From: Prorocentrum cordatum
Taxonomy: Eukaryota > Sar > Dinophyceae > Prorocentrales > Prorocentraceae
Assembly: GCA_963575745.1 (NCBI GenBank)
Contig: CAUYUJ010009757.1
Coordinates: forward strand, 133,501 to 197,500
Length of the DNA stretch: 64,000 nt
Direction: 5' to 3'
How positions within the stretch are numbered: the first letter of the stretch is position 1; every line of letters begins with the position of its first letter. Under the pieces are notes generated by a model. It had not been told where the DNA came from and did no database searches. It worked only from the letters and a program-made list of their open reading frames with translations. Both the position numbers and the translations under genes were made by a program. Shown one piece after another: positions 54,456 through 64,000 of this stretch.

Positions 54456-54599
54456 GAGAGACTCGCATAGGTTTTCTTATTAAAAACAACACGCACAAAA
54501 ACCACCAGGCCCCCTTTGCGCCTGGAACCCACTTCTTATATTGTACCATGTAGGGCGAAACGTCTGAATTTGGTGAGGCGCCCAACGTCCGTGCTGATC

Positions 54600-54930
54600 G
54601 CTTCTGCTATCCTTTCATCTACCGAATAGTCTCTCTTCCTCTCCTGAACGCTCTTGGGCACTCCAGCTATGCCAATTTGCCCCAGGTGGGGCTCTCCAGA
54701 GGCAGCTCTCATTGCGCGATGCGGACGCCGATGTTGGCGCCGTGCGCGTGCTTGTCCGCGTCGGCCGCGGCCTGGCACTCTGCCCCGGGGTCTTTGCACT
54801 CCGAGAAGGTCTCGCTAATGCAACCACCCCTTCCGAGCTCTGTGCGGCGCTCCGAGAAAACCTCGCTGATGCCACCATCTCCTCGGGACTCTTTGGTGCA
54901 GCACTCCTAGATGAGCTCGCCCATGACATC
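54600..54930 (-). pseudogene. Coding-like remnant carrying two GCGAGG repeats
   Basis: In one minus-strand frame the text reads GGISEVFSERR, GCISETFSECKDPGAECQAA, then ADADKHAHGANIGVRIAQ. The ISEVFSE-type peptides are encoded by the GCGAGGTTTTCTCGGAG word at 54,850 and 54,799. No domain known. Confidence 0.35.
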
Positions 54931-54942
54931 GCTCTTCCGTAC

Positions 54943-55610
54943 TCAGCGGCGCTGGCGCTGAAGTTCTCGCTCCACTATCCTCTCCAGCTCTGGCTTGGGT
55001 GCCGCCGACTGGGACTTCTTGCCTCTCGCGTAGACGATCGGCGCCCTATCGCCATCCTCAGGTTGCGGCCCGCGAACTGGTCCAGCTTCGCCCAGGTGTG
55101 TTCCTTCATGGTGTTCGGGAGCGCTGCTCTTAAGTTTGGGGGGCCCGTTGGTGCCGATCTGGATCTTGCCCGACCCCGCTTCCCAACGCTCTTCATCCTC
55201 GTTTGGATTCCTGTTCTTGCCGTCGCGCGCCTTGTAGCTCTCGCTAACCGTGCACATCTTGATCGTCTCCATGATCATTGTCTGGCTGTGCTCGCTGTTG
55301 TCACCCATCAGCTTCAGGAAAGCGTTCAGCGCGTCCACGGCTCTGTCTTTGATACAGGTAGTGTCGTTTCGTCTTCCCTCTGCCATTCCGACGCCATTCC
55401 CTGCGTGCCTTCCATGGGCGCCAATCCCGCGTGAATGCCTGGCGGCCCCATCTTGCGCCCCTCGCCCTTCTCCCTGACCTGGCCCCCGTGGCTGTGCCCC
55501 GCTGCCGGCGACTTCCGTAGCGCGAGATTGCTGACTGGCATGGGGAAGAAGTCCGATGTCATGTGGCTCATGTCTCTGATCTCTGCCGCGGGGCGGAGGG
55601 CCAATCTTTG
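54943..55610 (-). pseudogene. Broken coding sequence, unknown family
   Basis: Minus-strand text with G/C-ending codons: CIKDRAVDALNAFLKLMGDN, HSQTMIMETIKMCTVSESYK and KNRNPNEDEERWEAGSGKIQ in one frame, then NTMKEHTWAKLDQFAGRNLR in another, and finally ELERIVERELQRQRR back in the first, ending 54,943. Upstream, AAEIRDMSHMTSDFFPM (55.58 kb) is in yet another frame. It could be a decayed retroelement or gene; the domain is not recognised. Confidence 0.4.
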
Positions 55611-55614
55611 AAGC

Positions 55615-57050
55615 CCTCCGATGCGCCCCCTCAGGTCGAACTCCCCGAAGTCGCTCCCTGCGTGAGACTGGCGGGCGGGTGGTCTGCGCCCCCCCCCCCC
55701 CCCGCCTGCGCCGCTCCCTCCCGCCCGCTGCTTTGGCGCTAGTCCCTTCTGCGCACCGCTGGTTTCCCCCTTTTTCCCTTGCCGCCCTTGTGGTGCTTCG
55801 GCTCTCCTTCCATCTCAGCGCTTGCTCCTCGTCTCGGTTGCAGTAATCTCCGCGGCGCCATCGCCGCCCTTCACGCAGCGCGGCCCTGGGTGGCGGCAGC
55901 GAACATGCATCTGAAAGACCTCCGAGGATGGGGCCCTGAAGCCACGGGGGGCGCAGGTGAGGGGAAAAGGGCTCGCGCGCGAGATGATTCCATATCCCGT
56001 GACTCTCCGTCGCTCCCATGACGCGGTCCGTCGCAAATTTTTCGCGGCGAACGAGCCCATGCACCATGGGCACTGGCGCGTTATCACCGGGCCGGGGATC
56101 AGAGGGAGACAATTGCGCGCCACTCTCCTGCGCCCTGCCAGCGCCGCCGCCGCAATAAATCGCGCTCCGCGCGCCTGCCCCCCTGCCCCAATTCCCCAAT
56201 CGCGCCAAAACTGAGCCACCACCTCTCCGCCCATCGCAATCTCAGGCAGCGCTGTGTCCCATGTTTCTCCTGCTTGGCGCGAAAAACTGGGGTCCGACCC
56301 CGCCCGCGCTGTCCAATCCATCGTGCCTCTCTTGACCATTGAGATGTCTGACTCCCTCTTCGGGCGCCAACTCCACGCGCCCTCGCTGACCTCCGCCAGC
56401 GCCTGGCAGTCCCTGACTACCTGCTTGGCGCATATCCATCAATTCCCCACTCTCTTGACCTGGCAGAGACTGCCCAACTTCGACGCCCCCAACGCCGCTG
56501 CCAACACGCCGCCAAAATCCTCTGGATATTTCGCCAACTGTCTGCGCCACCGCCACCTGCGCATCCTCGGGGCCGTCGAGCAGCGCGGTGTCCTCCAACT
56601 CCTGTACACCTCCTTGTTGGCGCGGCATCCGGCATCTGGTTGCGCCGTCTGCCTCCGCCCGGCTCGTTCTGCCTCCTGCCATCCATTTAAAAGGAGTTTC
56701 ATCGCACTGTCTAGTGCCCGTCGGGCGGCATTCTTCCAGCGCCAGCGCCGCCGGCCCGCCGAGGCCCGCCCCCGCCGCAAACGCCTGGAACATCTGAAGA
56801 CCAGAAGCACCCGCACAGCCTGTAGGCAAGCTGCATGGCCTCGCACCTCCTCCTAGTTGTTCCTGCGTGCCATTGATTTCCTGGCATGCGGTGCCCCGAT
56901 GCCCTCATCCCCCTCATCGCCGTGCCCTTGGTCTTCTTCTCCCTCTGCAGCTGTTTCGTGGTCCAATCTCGCCCTGGCCCCCGCAGAGCCACCGGGCGAC
57001 CGGTCTTGGCTGGGGCCAGGCTCCATCTACCATTTTCCAGCTTGCTCTCC
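55615..57050. other. No gene firmly recognised
   Basis: Minus-strand open frames with some protein-like text (56.25-56.83 kb, for example ELEDTALLDGPEDAQVAVAQ) but no domain. There is a C run of 15 or more at 55,688-55,702. Confidence 0.3.
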
Positions 57051-57440
57051 AAGCGCTAAGTGGTGGAGTTGATCTGCTCTGCGATTACTGTCGCGTGGGC
57101 TCTTGGTCGAACCGGGATAACCTCGCTTCCGCTTAGAGCCGAATGGGGCTGGTAGCTTGCGCGAAACGAGATAACCTCGCTTCTGCCAAGCCCCACCTGG
57201 TGTTCCGAGATTGCCTCGCTAACTCCAGATGCCAGAGGGATCGGGCCCGACGAGACCACCGCGTGGGTCTTGGCGATGTCGCCCATGAGCGTGCTGAGCG
57301 AGAGGTCGCGCTCCTGCTCGTTGACTGGGCCCACCGCATCATGCAACGTCTGCATCGCGCCCCGCTCTCTTTCTTCCTGGTGCCATCGCCCCACGCGCAG
57401 GTTGTATCATTGAACCGTCTTGGGCACAAGGTAAGCCCCA
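57050..57440 (-). repeat. Three GCGAGGTTATCTCG short repeats
   Basis: Copies near 57,108, 57,163 and 57,203 (written on the plus strand as GATAACCTCGC or GATTGCCTCGC). On the minus strand one frame reads SEAISEHQVG, GRSEVISFRAS, SGSEVIPVRP, so the repeat lies in an open frame. Confidence 0.55.
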
Positions 57441-58340
57441 TTTGCGCTCCTCGCGTAGTCCTTGCATGTAGCCACTCGTCTGCGCATGCCATGCCCATAG
57501 ACGTGCAGCGCAGCGCCTCGACCGCAAATTGCAATTCCTCCTCTTTTGACGCGGCGAAAACTGATGCCAATAGTACGTTGCGTTTCGTACTTGCACATGC
57601 ATTCGTGCAGTCGCAGTTGCTCGCGATGGCGCACTCCTGCTTGTCTTGCTCTCCGATGTGTAGCTTCAACGCGCGTAGTCGCATTATCCCTCGATGTGTT
57701 CCCTGCCCCCCCCCCCCCTGTGCCAATGGGTGCCCTTGTGACGGGCCATCCCCATTGGGCAGTGAGCATGTGTAACTCTTTCCCTTCCTATTCCTTTTGA
57801 TTGCCCTTCCCCGCTGAAAATGAAATAGGTCTGCGCCAGACCAGCGGTGTAGCTTGCGATTGGCGACGCTTGATAAGGATGTCCTCCGGCTTGCTCCCGC
57901 ACCCCATGCTTGCTTCTTCTTCCATTGCCGAAGATCCCAGTCCAGCCTTCTCGTATCTCCCCAGGTGCCACGTTTTTTCCCCTGCGCCCCACACGCCTCG
58001 CCGTCGCCCCCCCCCCCCCCCCCCCTGCCCAGCGCTCCGCCTGATATCCAACCCATCTTCTGAAGCGTGGACCTTCCCACCCTGCATTTGTAAAGCGCGC
58101 TGGGCTTGTCCGAGCCCTCCTCGTCATCGCGCCCCCCCGCCGCTCGTGCATCATGCTCCTCCAGCTTTTTGCTCAGCTGCTCGGGGCCCCCCAGGTAATC
58201 CATGTTAGTTCTACTGGCACCCCCCGCGGGGGTAAGCTCGCCTTTTTTGCCGCTGTCCTGAAATGCTTTAGCGTGTCTCTCCTGTCCTTCTTCGCTGGCG
58301 CTCTCAACTCCGTGGCCACTGGAAGCGGCATTCTCCCAGC
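57440..58340 (-). pseudogene. Coding-like minus-strand stretch
   Basis: MRLRALKLHIGEQDKQECAI, STKRNVLLASVFAASKEEEL, then QFAVEALRCTSMGMACADEW (57.69-57.46 kb) are in one open frame. Farther upstream, MDYLGGPEQLSKKLEEHDAR and ALYKCRVGRSTLQKMGW (58.20-58.05 kb) are in the same frame but separated by C/G-run-derived text. A recognisable reverse transcriptase is absent. Confidence 0.3.
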
Positions 58341-58342
58341 AA

Positions 58343-59876
58343 TCATCTCGTCGCGCACCTTCTGATGCCCCTCCAGGTCCATCGGCTCGGCTGCCAAGCC
58401 CCCGCCATGGGGGCGCGTGCCCAGCTCAGTAAGCCACTACCCCGTGCTCCACCAAGTCCGCGCTGAGACATGATGTCTTTGTTTTGGCCCTCCCCAGTTT
58501 CTCTGATATGCCACCCTGCCCCTGCGCATCTCGCTGTAGTTACCCTGCGTTTGCATGGCATATTTTGCGTGCGCGCCAGCTCCTGCTTGATCTCCTCCAA
58601 TCTCCCCTGCGCATTAGAACCTACCATGCCCACTCTTACCTTCATCCTTTCAGCCAGTAGGGAGTGTCGTAGTGATTGGAATGCGGCCACCCCCCTTGTC
58701 TTCCTGATTCCTCCTGATCGGGAAAGCCTCTCTGATAGCGTTTCTGCCCGCCTCACCCCATCTTTCCCGCGTCAGATCTGCTGCATGGGGTTCCTGCAGC
58801 TCACTCCAGGCTTCGTCTGCCGCGACCCCCCCCGAGTTGCGCGCCGAGAAAATCTCGCCAATGCTTCTCCTGGGGGGGGGGGTCAACGGGCCCCCCCTGC
58901 GATGCGACCCGAGAAAACCTCGCAAACGCTTTGCTTGGAGGCGCAGCCTGGATCGCACTCCGAGAGAACCTCGCTAATGCTCCTCCTGGCTGCTGCGACT
59001 GGGCGGCCTGCAGGCGGCGGCCGAACGCGCGCGAGAATTCGGCTCTCAGTCGACCTTTCCTCGGGCGCACCATCGGCATGTTGCGTTCCACCTCTATGTC
59101 TGCTCCCTGCTGCCTGTGATTGCCCGAATAAGGGGATGGGTCCTCCAATCCGATATCCAAGCCCCGTGTGATGTGGTCTCTGTGCCCTCTCGCTCCGATC
59201 GTCTGCAGTTTTTTTGCCGCTCCTCTCAATGCTGCGCACCTCCACGCATGGGGAAGTGCCCCCGTCGGTTTGCAATGTGGTCTATCCTGCTCGACATCAC
59301 CTGCTCGTTTTTTCACGCAGTGCAAATAGGCCCACGCTCAATGAAAGTCGTGAACTCCGACAGTAGGCTGTGAACACAAAGTGCCCTGAATGTGGCGCCA
59401 TTGTCGTTCTCCGCTGCCTTAGCCATTGGCCCCAATGCTGCTGCATGTTTGCTCGAACTGCGCCTGCTGACCACCGGGTCCCTGCTGTCTGACCTGCGCA
59501 TTCCCAATTGGCTGTTGATGTCCCCTCCCACAATGATCCGCCGGCCCCCTTGCGGGGCCACCAGGCTGTAGGCCGGGAGTGCGCTGCTCGCTGTGCCAGT
59601 TGCAGCTTCCAGTTTCCACTGTTGCAGTTCTGCCTCTTGCTGCTTACTGTTCCTTGTTGATGAACGCGCGAGGGGGGGGCTCAAACAAGCGGAACTACCG
59701 CGCCCTGGGAGCGTTCTCAGAAAATCTGGGAGGGGGGGTAAAAATTGAAACCCCTCGCGCAGATCCGCAGGGCCAGGGTCCAAAAACACAAGGGATTTGC
59801 CACATTTGTGAACTTCACTGGCACCCTTCAGGCAAATCGGCGGTGTCAGGGTCAACGAACATATGGGATTTGCCAC
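58343..59876 (-). pseudogene. Degraded LINE endonuclease and linker
   Basis: Minus-strand endonuclease boxes remain: RRIIVGGDINSQLG (about 59,520-59,560), ENDNGATFRALCVHSLLSEF and TTFIERGPICTA (59.42-59.31 kb). After a TGA comes NEQVMSSRIDHIANRRG in the same frame (about 59,265-59,310), and then GHRDHITRGLDIGLED in another frame (about 59.15-59.19 kb). After three GCGAGG short repeats (58.85-58.98 kb) a linker-like piece follows: DEAWSELQEPHAADLTRERW and RLEEIKQELARTQNMPC. The order GDxN, S-x-IDH, RDH fits an apurinic-type endonuclease. Stops and frame shifts make it non-functional. No YxDD box is found downstream. Confidence 0.6.
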
Positions 59877-60675
59877 ATTTCTGAAATCCGGAGGCGCCCC
59901 TCATGCAGATCGGCGGGGTCAGGGTCCAAAGCGCGCAACGGACGCGCCACATTTTCAAAAATCGGCGGCGCCGCTCACGCAAATCGGCGGGGTCAGGGTT
60001 CAGAAAGACAAAAAAAAATGCACGATGTTTGAAACTCGGTGGCGCCCCTCATGCAGATCGGCGAGGTCAAAAAAAAAACACCAGGGATTTGCCAGACGTT
60101 TGAAATTCGGTGGCACTCGTCGCGCAGATCGGCGGGACCAGGGCCCCAAAACACAAGGGGCGCGCCACATTTTTCAAATCCGGTGGCACCCCTGACGCAG
60201 ATCGGCAGGGTCAGGGTCCGAAAACAGAAGGGCTGTGTCACATTGCTGAAATTCAGTGGCACCCCTCACGCAAATCGGTGGGGTTATGGCCCAAAAACAC
60301 GAAAGATGTGCCACATTGTTCAAAGTTGGTGGCACCCTTGATGCAGATCGGCGGGGTCAGGGTCCAAAAACACAAAAAAAAAAAAATGCTACATGTCTGA
60401 AATCCAGTGGCACCTCTCACGCAAATCGGCGGGGTCAGGGTCCAAAATCAAAGGGATGTGCCACGTATCTGAAATCCGGTTGCACCCCTCACGCAAATCG
60501 GCGGGGCCAGGGTCCAAAAACACAGGGGGCGTGCCACATTCCCGACATTCGGTGGCACTCCTATCGCAGATCCGCAGTGCAGGGTCAATAGAAAAACAAC
60601 AGGGATTGCAACATTCCTGAATTCGGTGGCACCCCTCACGCAGATCGGCGTTGTCAGGGTCGACAAACAAACAGG
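59745..60675 (+). repeat. 73-bp satellite, second family, about 12 units
   Basis: CAGATCGGCGGGGTCAGGG recurs near 59,760, 59,837, 59,911, 59,984, 60,056, 60,128, 60,200, 60,273, 60,345, 60,424, 60,498, 60,567 and 60,641. Each unit continues TCCAAAAACACAAGGGAT, GCCACATTTCTGAAATCC and GGTGGCACCCCTCACG. Confidence 0.95.
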
Positions 60676-60679
60676 TCCC

Positions 60680-62860
60680 GACACTGCTTCACGGCGGCGC
60701 CCAGACCTCATGATTTAGCTCTTTGCATCTCCCATTATCCGAAACAGGGGGCCGGCGGCATGGGGCGACGCCCTTACGGATTATAGATCTGCCACCCGTT
60801 TCGTCGCATTTCTTTTCGACCCACTGCATAATTGGTTTGAAATCATTCCATTGTTCGTGTGCCCTGTGTCTGGCGGGAAAAAACTGAAAATATTGTGACG
60901 TCGTGCGCTCTTGTCCTCAAAATGGTACATGCCGCTCTACCCTGCCAGTTGGGCCGGGGCGAACACTGCGTGTGGAAGGCCCTGTATGTCATCACCCCGT
61001 TGGAAATAATGAACGTCGTACCACATGACTTGTTAATGCATGTTCCCTTGTTTGCCCCGACCTGCACAGCCGCATGATATTTGTTGCTCCTCTCCTTCAT
61101 CGGCTGTGGCCCAGCCCATTGGTGTGTCCCTGTCAGTACAATCGCATCCCACTCTCGTAGTGCACTGCGTATCTCTTCCTATCTGTCCGTGGTATTCGCT
61201 GCAAGGGGACTGTAGAATACAAGCCTCATCAGTGTCCATGTCAAGAGTGCTGCAATCGCCATCCATCCGCCATGCCCCCCATAACTCCCTCTCTGGCCCG
61301 TGCGATTGCGGGCCGGTCGTTGCGAGAGAGTTTCAGCAAGCCCTTTCGCCGTCGGTTCTCAAAGTGCCTAAGCCTCCAACGCCGACTAGGAGGAGGAGGG
61401 GGAGGAGAGGAGGAGGAGGAGGAGGAGGAGGAGGAGGAGGAGAAAGATAATGAGGATGTGGACAAGGATGGGCATCGAGATATGGATTGGTGCACTGCGC
61501 GTGTCACCTCCCGCTGCCTTTTCTAGCCATCGTCACGGCCCAACGGAGAATACGTGCGGCTGCGCGAAGGAGCGGGGGAATAACGTCAATCGACTCAAAT
61601 GGTGCGAACGGAAATCCAGAGATGTCACATCGACTCGACCCGCAGGCCACTGGACCTCTCGACCAACTGCTCGACCCCTTTGCCCCCCAACCCCTGCGGG
61701 TCTCGTCGCCGTGTGGGACTGCTGCCCTAGCTGTCCTCCCAAACGGCACCAGATGGCCTCGACATGGCCCACTACTTCCCAAGATGGACCAAGATGCCCT
61801 GGCGCCCCCCCCGACCCACAAACCAACAACGATGGCCCCAACGCGACCCAAAAAGCGTACAAGAGCACCTGCAAAAGAACACCCGATAAGCAAACACACG
61901 CCCCACTCTCTGAACAAAAACCGTCCTTTTTACCGTCTGCCATTGTGGTCCGAACGCCGCACAAAACAGCCCAAGAGGGCCCCACACATCGATGCCAATC
62001 GGCCCGCGCGGCCCCATAAGGAGCCCCGACACCCGCCAAGAGCGCACTAAAGCGGCCCCAGCTATGCCTGAAGAAGCTCATGAGGGCCCCATCCAAGAAA
62101 TCCCAGAGAAGGAACTCGACCTGACATTTCGGACCCTTCGCCCCAAGACCCCCACGGCATCAGTGACTGTGGGAGTGGGCAGTACTGCTATGGTCGTGCA
62201 TCGTGGGCAACGGCGCGCATGCCACAGCATTTTGTCCGCTCTCGGTTGCTGCACGCCTGTGCGTCGTGGGGCCATGCTTCGGGGGGGAGAGGATGGCGTT
62301 GGGGGGCGAAACTGGACCTATCATCCGATGTCGTGGTTATGTTCGCAACGTTGCTCCCCAGAGGTTCATACATATCTCTTCCCGGGGGACGGTCCTTGTT
62401 CACGCGCCGTTGTCGGCGGACCTTCCGTTGTTACTTTTTCTCCAGGCGCGAGGACGGCAGTCGAGCAGGGACCGACCGTCTTGGCTTTTCTATGGGCCTG
62501 CCACAACATGCTCGAGAACAATAAATGCTCGATCAAGAAGAAACAATGCGCTTAGAACATAAGGCTGCCGATGTGTCAACAAGACGGTCTCAACCACGCA
62601 TGCTCAAATATCATTTTGTGCAGCACTGTTGGTAGACAAACTCTGGTGGGCCCATCAGCAAACCAGGACGCCTCACCGCTGCTTGAATGTGGGAACTGCG
62701 AGACAATGTTATCTAGCGATTGGGGAAACCCAAAAATGACCGATACCGCTACTTCGCGGATTTTGACCAGGAATTCGAAGAGAATCTAGCGGTGGTGACG
62801 AAGGCCTCCCAGCAGGCCCCAAAATGGGAAAACGGTCGAAATGTGTGTACCTCTTCCTCC
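60680..62860. other. No gene recognised; minor repeats
   Basis: Lower-GC sequence. A GGAGGA patch lies at 61,385-61,442, and a GGCCCC-like degenerate stretch (GATGGCC, AAGATGGACC words) at 61,735-62,100. Open frames without domains. Confidence 0.35.
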
Positions 62861-62867
62861 TCTGAGC

Positions 62868-63040
62868 GATGCCCTGGCTCAACCGCTGCCCCCCCGCGCA
62901 GCCACCAGCTCCGCCCCCTCCGCGCCGACGCCAGGCCGCAGCAGGAGCGTGCGCTGGCTGGGCGAGAGCTCGTCCGTGCTCGCGCCCTGGCAACAGGGGC
63001 GGGCCGGGCAGCTGCGCGTGCGAGGGGAACGATACCCATC
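62868..63040 (+). CDS. Possible exon, unknown protein
   Basis: Plus-strand frame SDALAQPLPPRAATSSAPSA, then GRSRSVRWLGESSSVLAPWQ and QGRAGQLRVRGERYPSVG, with G/C-ending codons. The flanks lose this pattern. TCTGAG precedes the start and would suit an acceptor. A second plus frame just upstream (62,720, KNDRYRYFADFDQEFEENLA) may be another exon. No domain recognised. Confidence 0.3.
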
Positions 63041-63044
63041 GGTC

Positions 63045-64000
63045 GGAAAAAGTGGGTGTGGGTGCCCGCCCGTCTCCTCAGGAGGACGGAAAAGGTGAAG
63101 CCACTCGATTCTTGAAGTAGGAAGGGCGCTTAAATTAGATTGGAATATGGGAATCCCAAAACACCTAGTTCCAACGACCGATGGGTAGTGGGGGTGTTGG
63201 ACGAAATCGCTGCGGGCGTTTCCATTTTCGGCCAACCGAAACCTCCAGAACCGTCAAGACAAAACAGAACCAGATCCAAAACGGCGCGAACGAGAATCCC
63301 AACACGAAACAACTGTGGATCCCCAAACGGGAAACCACGCGCCGATCTTGGAAAAGGGAAGAACCCCCCCCAGCGATTTAGACATCATGTAATTAAGGGG
63401 GAGGGGTATACCAATGGGGGGGGTAGCGAATCAGCTCATGAAGCCTGTTCGGGGGTTTGGCGCAGTTTCTCTTCAGACTCCGCCGAAATTACTTGCATGG
63501 GGGGAGGGTGCGTGGCGATGCTCGACGTGAAATCTTAAGCAGGAAAAAACAGTAAGACACTCGACTGGAACATAAACTTGTTTGCGCCCTCCCCGTAAAG
63601 GCCGCGCATTCGCTCGTGAGGTGATGTAGATTTCGCACTCTCGGGGGTGAATACTTTCAAATCGTGAACATCGTGGGCGGCGCGAGGAAGTCTGACATGC
63701 GCCCTCTGCTGGGCGCGGTACGGTGCGCGTGGAAAACAATGCGTTCTCTGGATAGCTCTCTGCGAAACAAACGCGGGCACTGCACAAATCACGACGTAGG
63801 AGGTCGAGGAGGAGGAAGAGGAAACACGCGCGGGAATCAGAAAGCGGCCGATCGCATGTCTGCCCCTCGGCCATAGGAGAACTGAACTTCGGGAAGAGGT
63901 CAAATCCATCCTCCTCCTCATGTTCCTCCTCCTCCTCGTGTTGCTCCTCCTCCCACTGAGGCCGATCGGCTCTGTGAGCCCCGCGAGGCCAGTGGGCCCC
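63045..64000. other. No gene recognised
   Basis: Mixed sequence with a GGAGGA patch at 63,797-63,820 and a CTC patch at 63,908-63,950. Nothing supported. Confidence 0.35.

Larger units (their letters stand above)
48548..58980 (+). repeat. Dispersed CTCCGAGAAAACCTCGCTAATGC short repeat
   Basis: About eleven copies, all in the same orientation, near 48,548, 48,620, 51,989, 54,799, 54,850, 57,108, 57,163, 57,203, 58,845, 58,907 and 58,957. The core CGAGA-x-AACCTCG can fold (CGAG against CTCG). Most lie in minus-strand coding-like text and encode ISEVFSE or LARFSRS. Confidence 0.7.

Noticed and set aside
1-64000. rRNA, tRNA, snRNA and 5S genes
   Set aside because: I looked for conserved words such as a tRNA B box and found no convincing candidate; without a covariance search, absence cannot be proven.

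Overview
The window looks like gene-poor nuclear DNA of a dinoflagellate. I infer this from four things: the coding-like stretches favour G or C at the third codon position, one non-LTR retrotransposon and one degraded relative are present, one long reading frame encodes an endonuclease/exonuclease/phosphatase (EEP) fold protein, and most of the 64 kb is tandem, microsatellite and foldback repeat. The species cannot be fixed. No rRNA, tRNA, CRISPR array or bacterial-type operon was recognised. Most long reading frames in this window are by-products of repeats.

Layout. Bases 410-11,175 form a tandem array of about eight 1.1-1.5 kb units. Each carries either a GAC-triplet block or an alternative GC-rich module, plus two half-units with alternating-CG palindromes. 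Bases 11.2-17.4 kb hold short tandem repeats, three MITE-like elements (11,994; 13,043; 14,539), a duplicated module and two short coding-like stretches. Bases 17.65-23.4 kb hold a GGCCCC-type dispersed element and two consecutive super-units sharing a head, a microsatellite, a 73-bp array and an identical tail. The first super-unit encloses the EEP gene (19,170-21,401, minus). A hypothetical reading frame lies at 25.1-25.9 kb.

Bases 26.8-31.4 kb (minus) are a LINE-type retrotransposon with an apurinic-type endonuclease, a reverse transcriptase with a YADD box and two cysteine/histidine fingers, broken by two frame changes. Bases 31.5-43.6 kb are mainly simple and tandem repeats, two copies of a dispersed repeat (one carrying a foldback insertion) and a 232-bp MITE. 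A coding-like region of unknown function lies at 43.8-45.4 kb (minus). Next come homopolymer runs, a telomere-like tract and a 1.5 kb satellite of about 10 bp period (46.1-47.6 kb).

Bases 48.7-59.9 kb (minus) contain broken coding sequence, including a degraded LINE endonuclease. They are interspersed with a second GGCCCC-type element, a long inverted repeat (52,730-53,046), a 26-bp satellite and many copies of a short GCGAGGTT-TCTCG repeat. A second 73-bp satellite (59,745-60,675) and largely featureless sequence with one possible exon (62,868-63,040, plus) close the window.

The most interesting signal is two families of very short dispersed repeats (about 19-25 bp, each able to form a tiny hairpin) that lie inside coding sequence. 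One family adds in-frame GASQPA-like peptides to the EEP protein and also clusters just beyond its stop codon.
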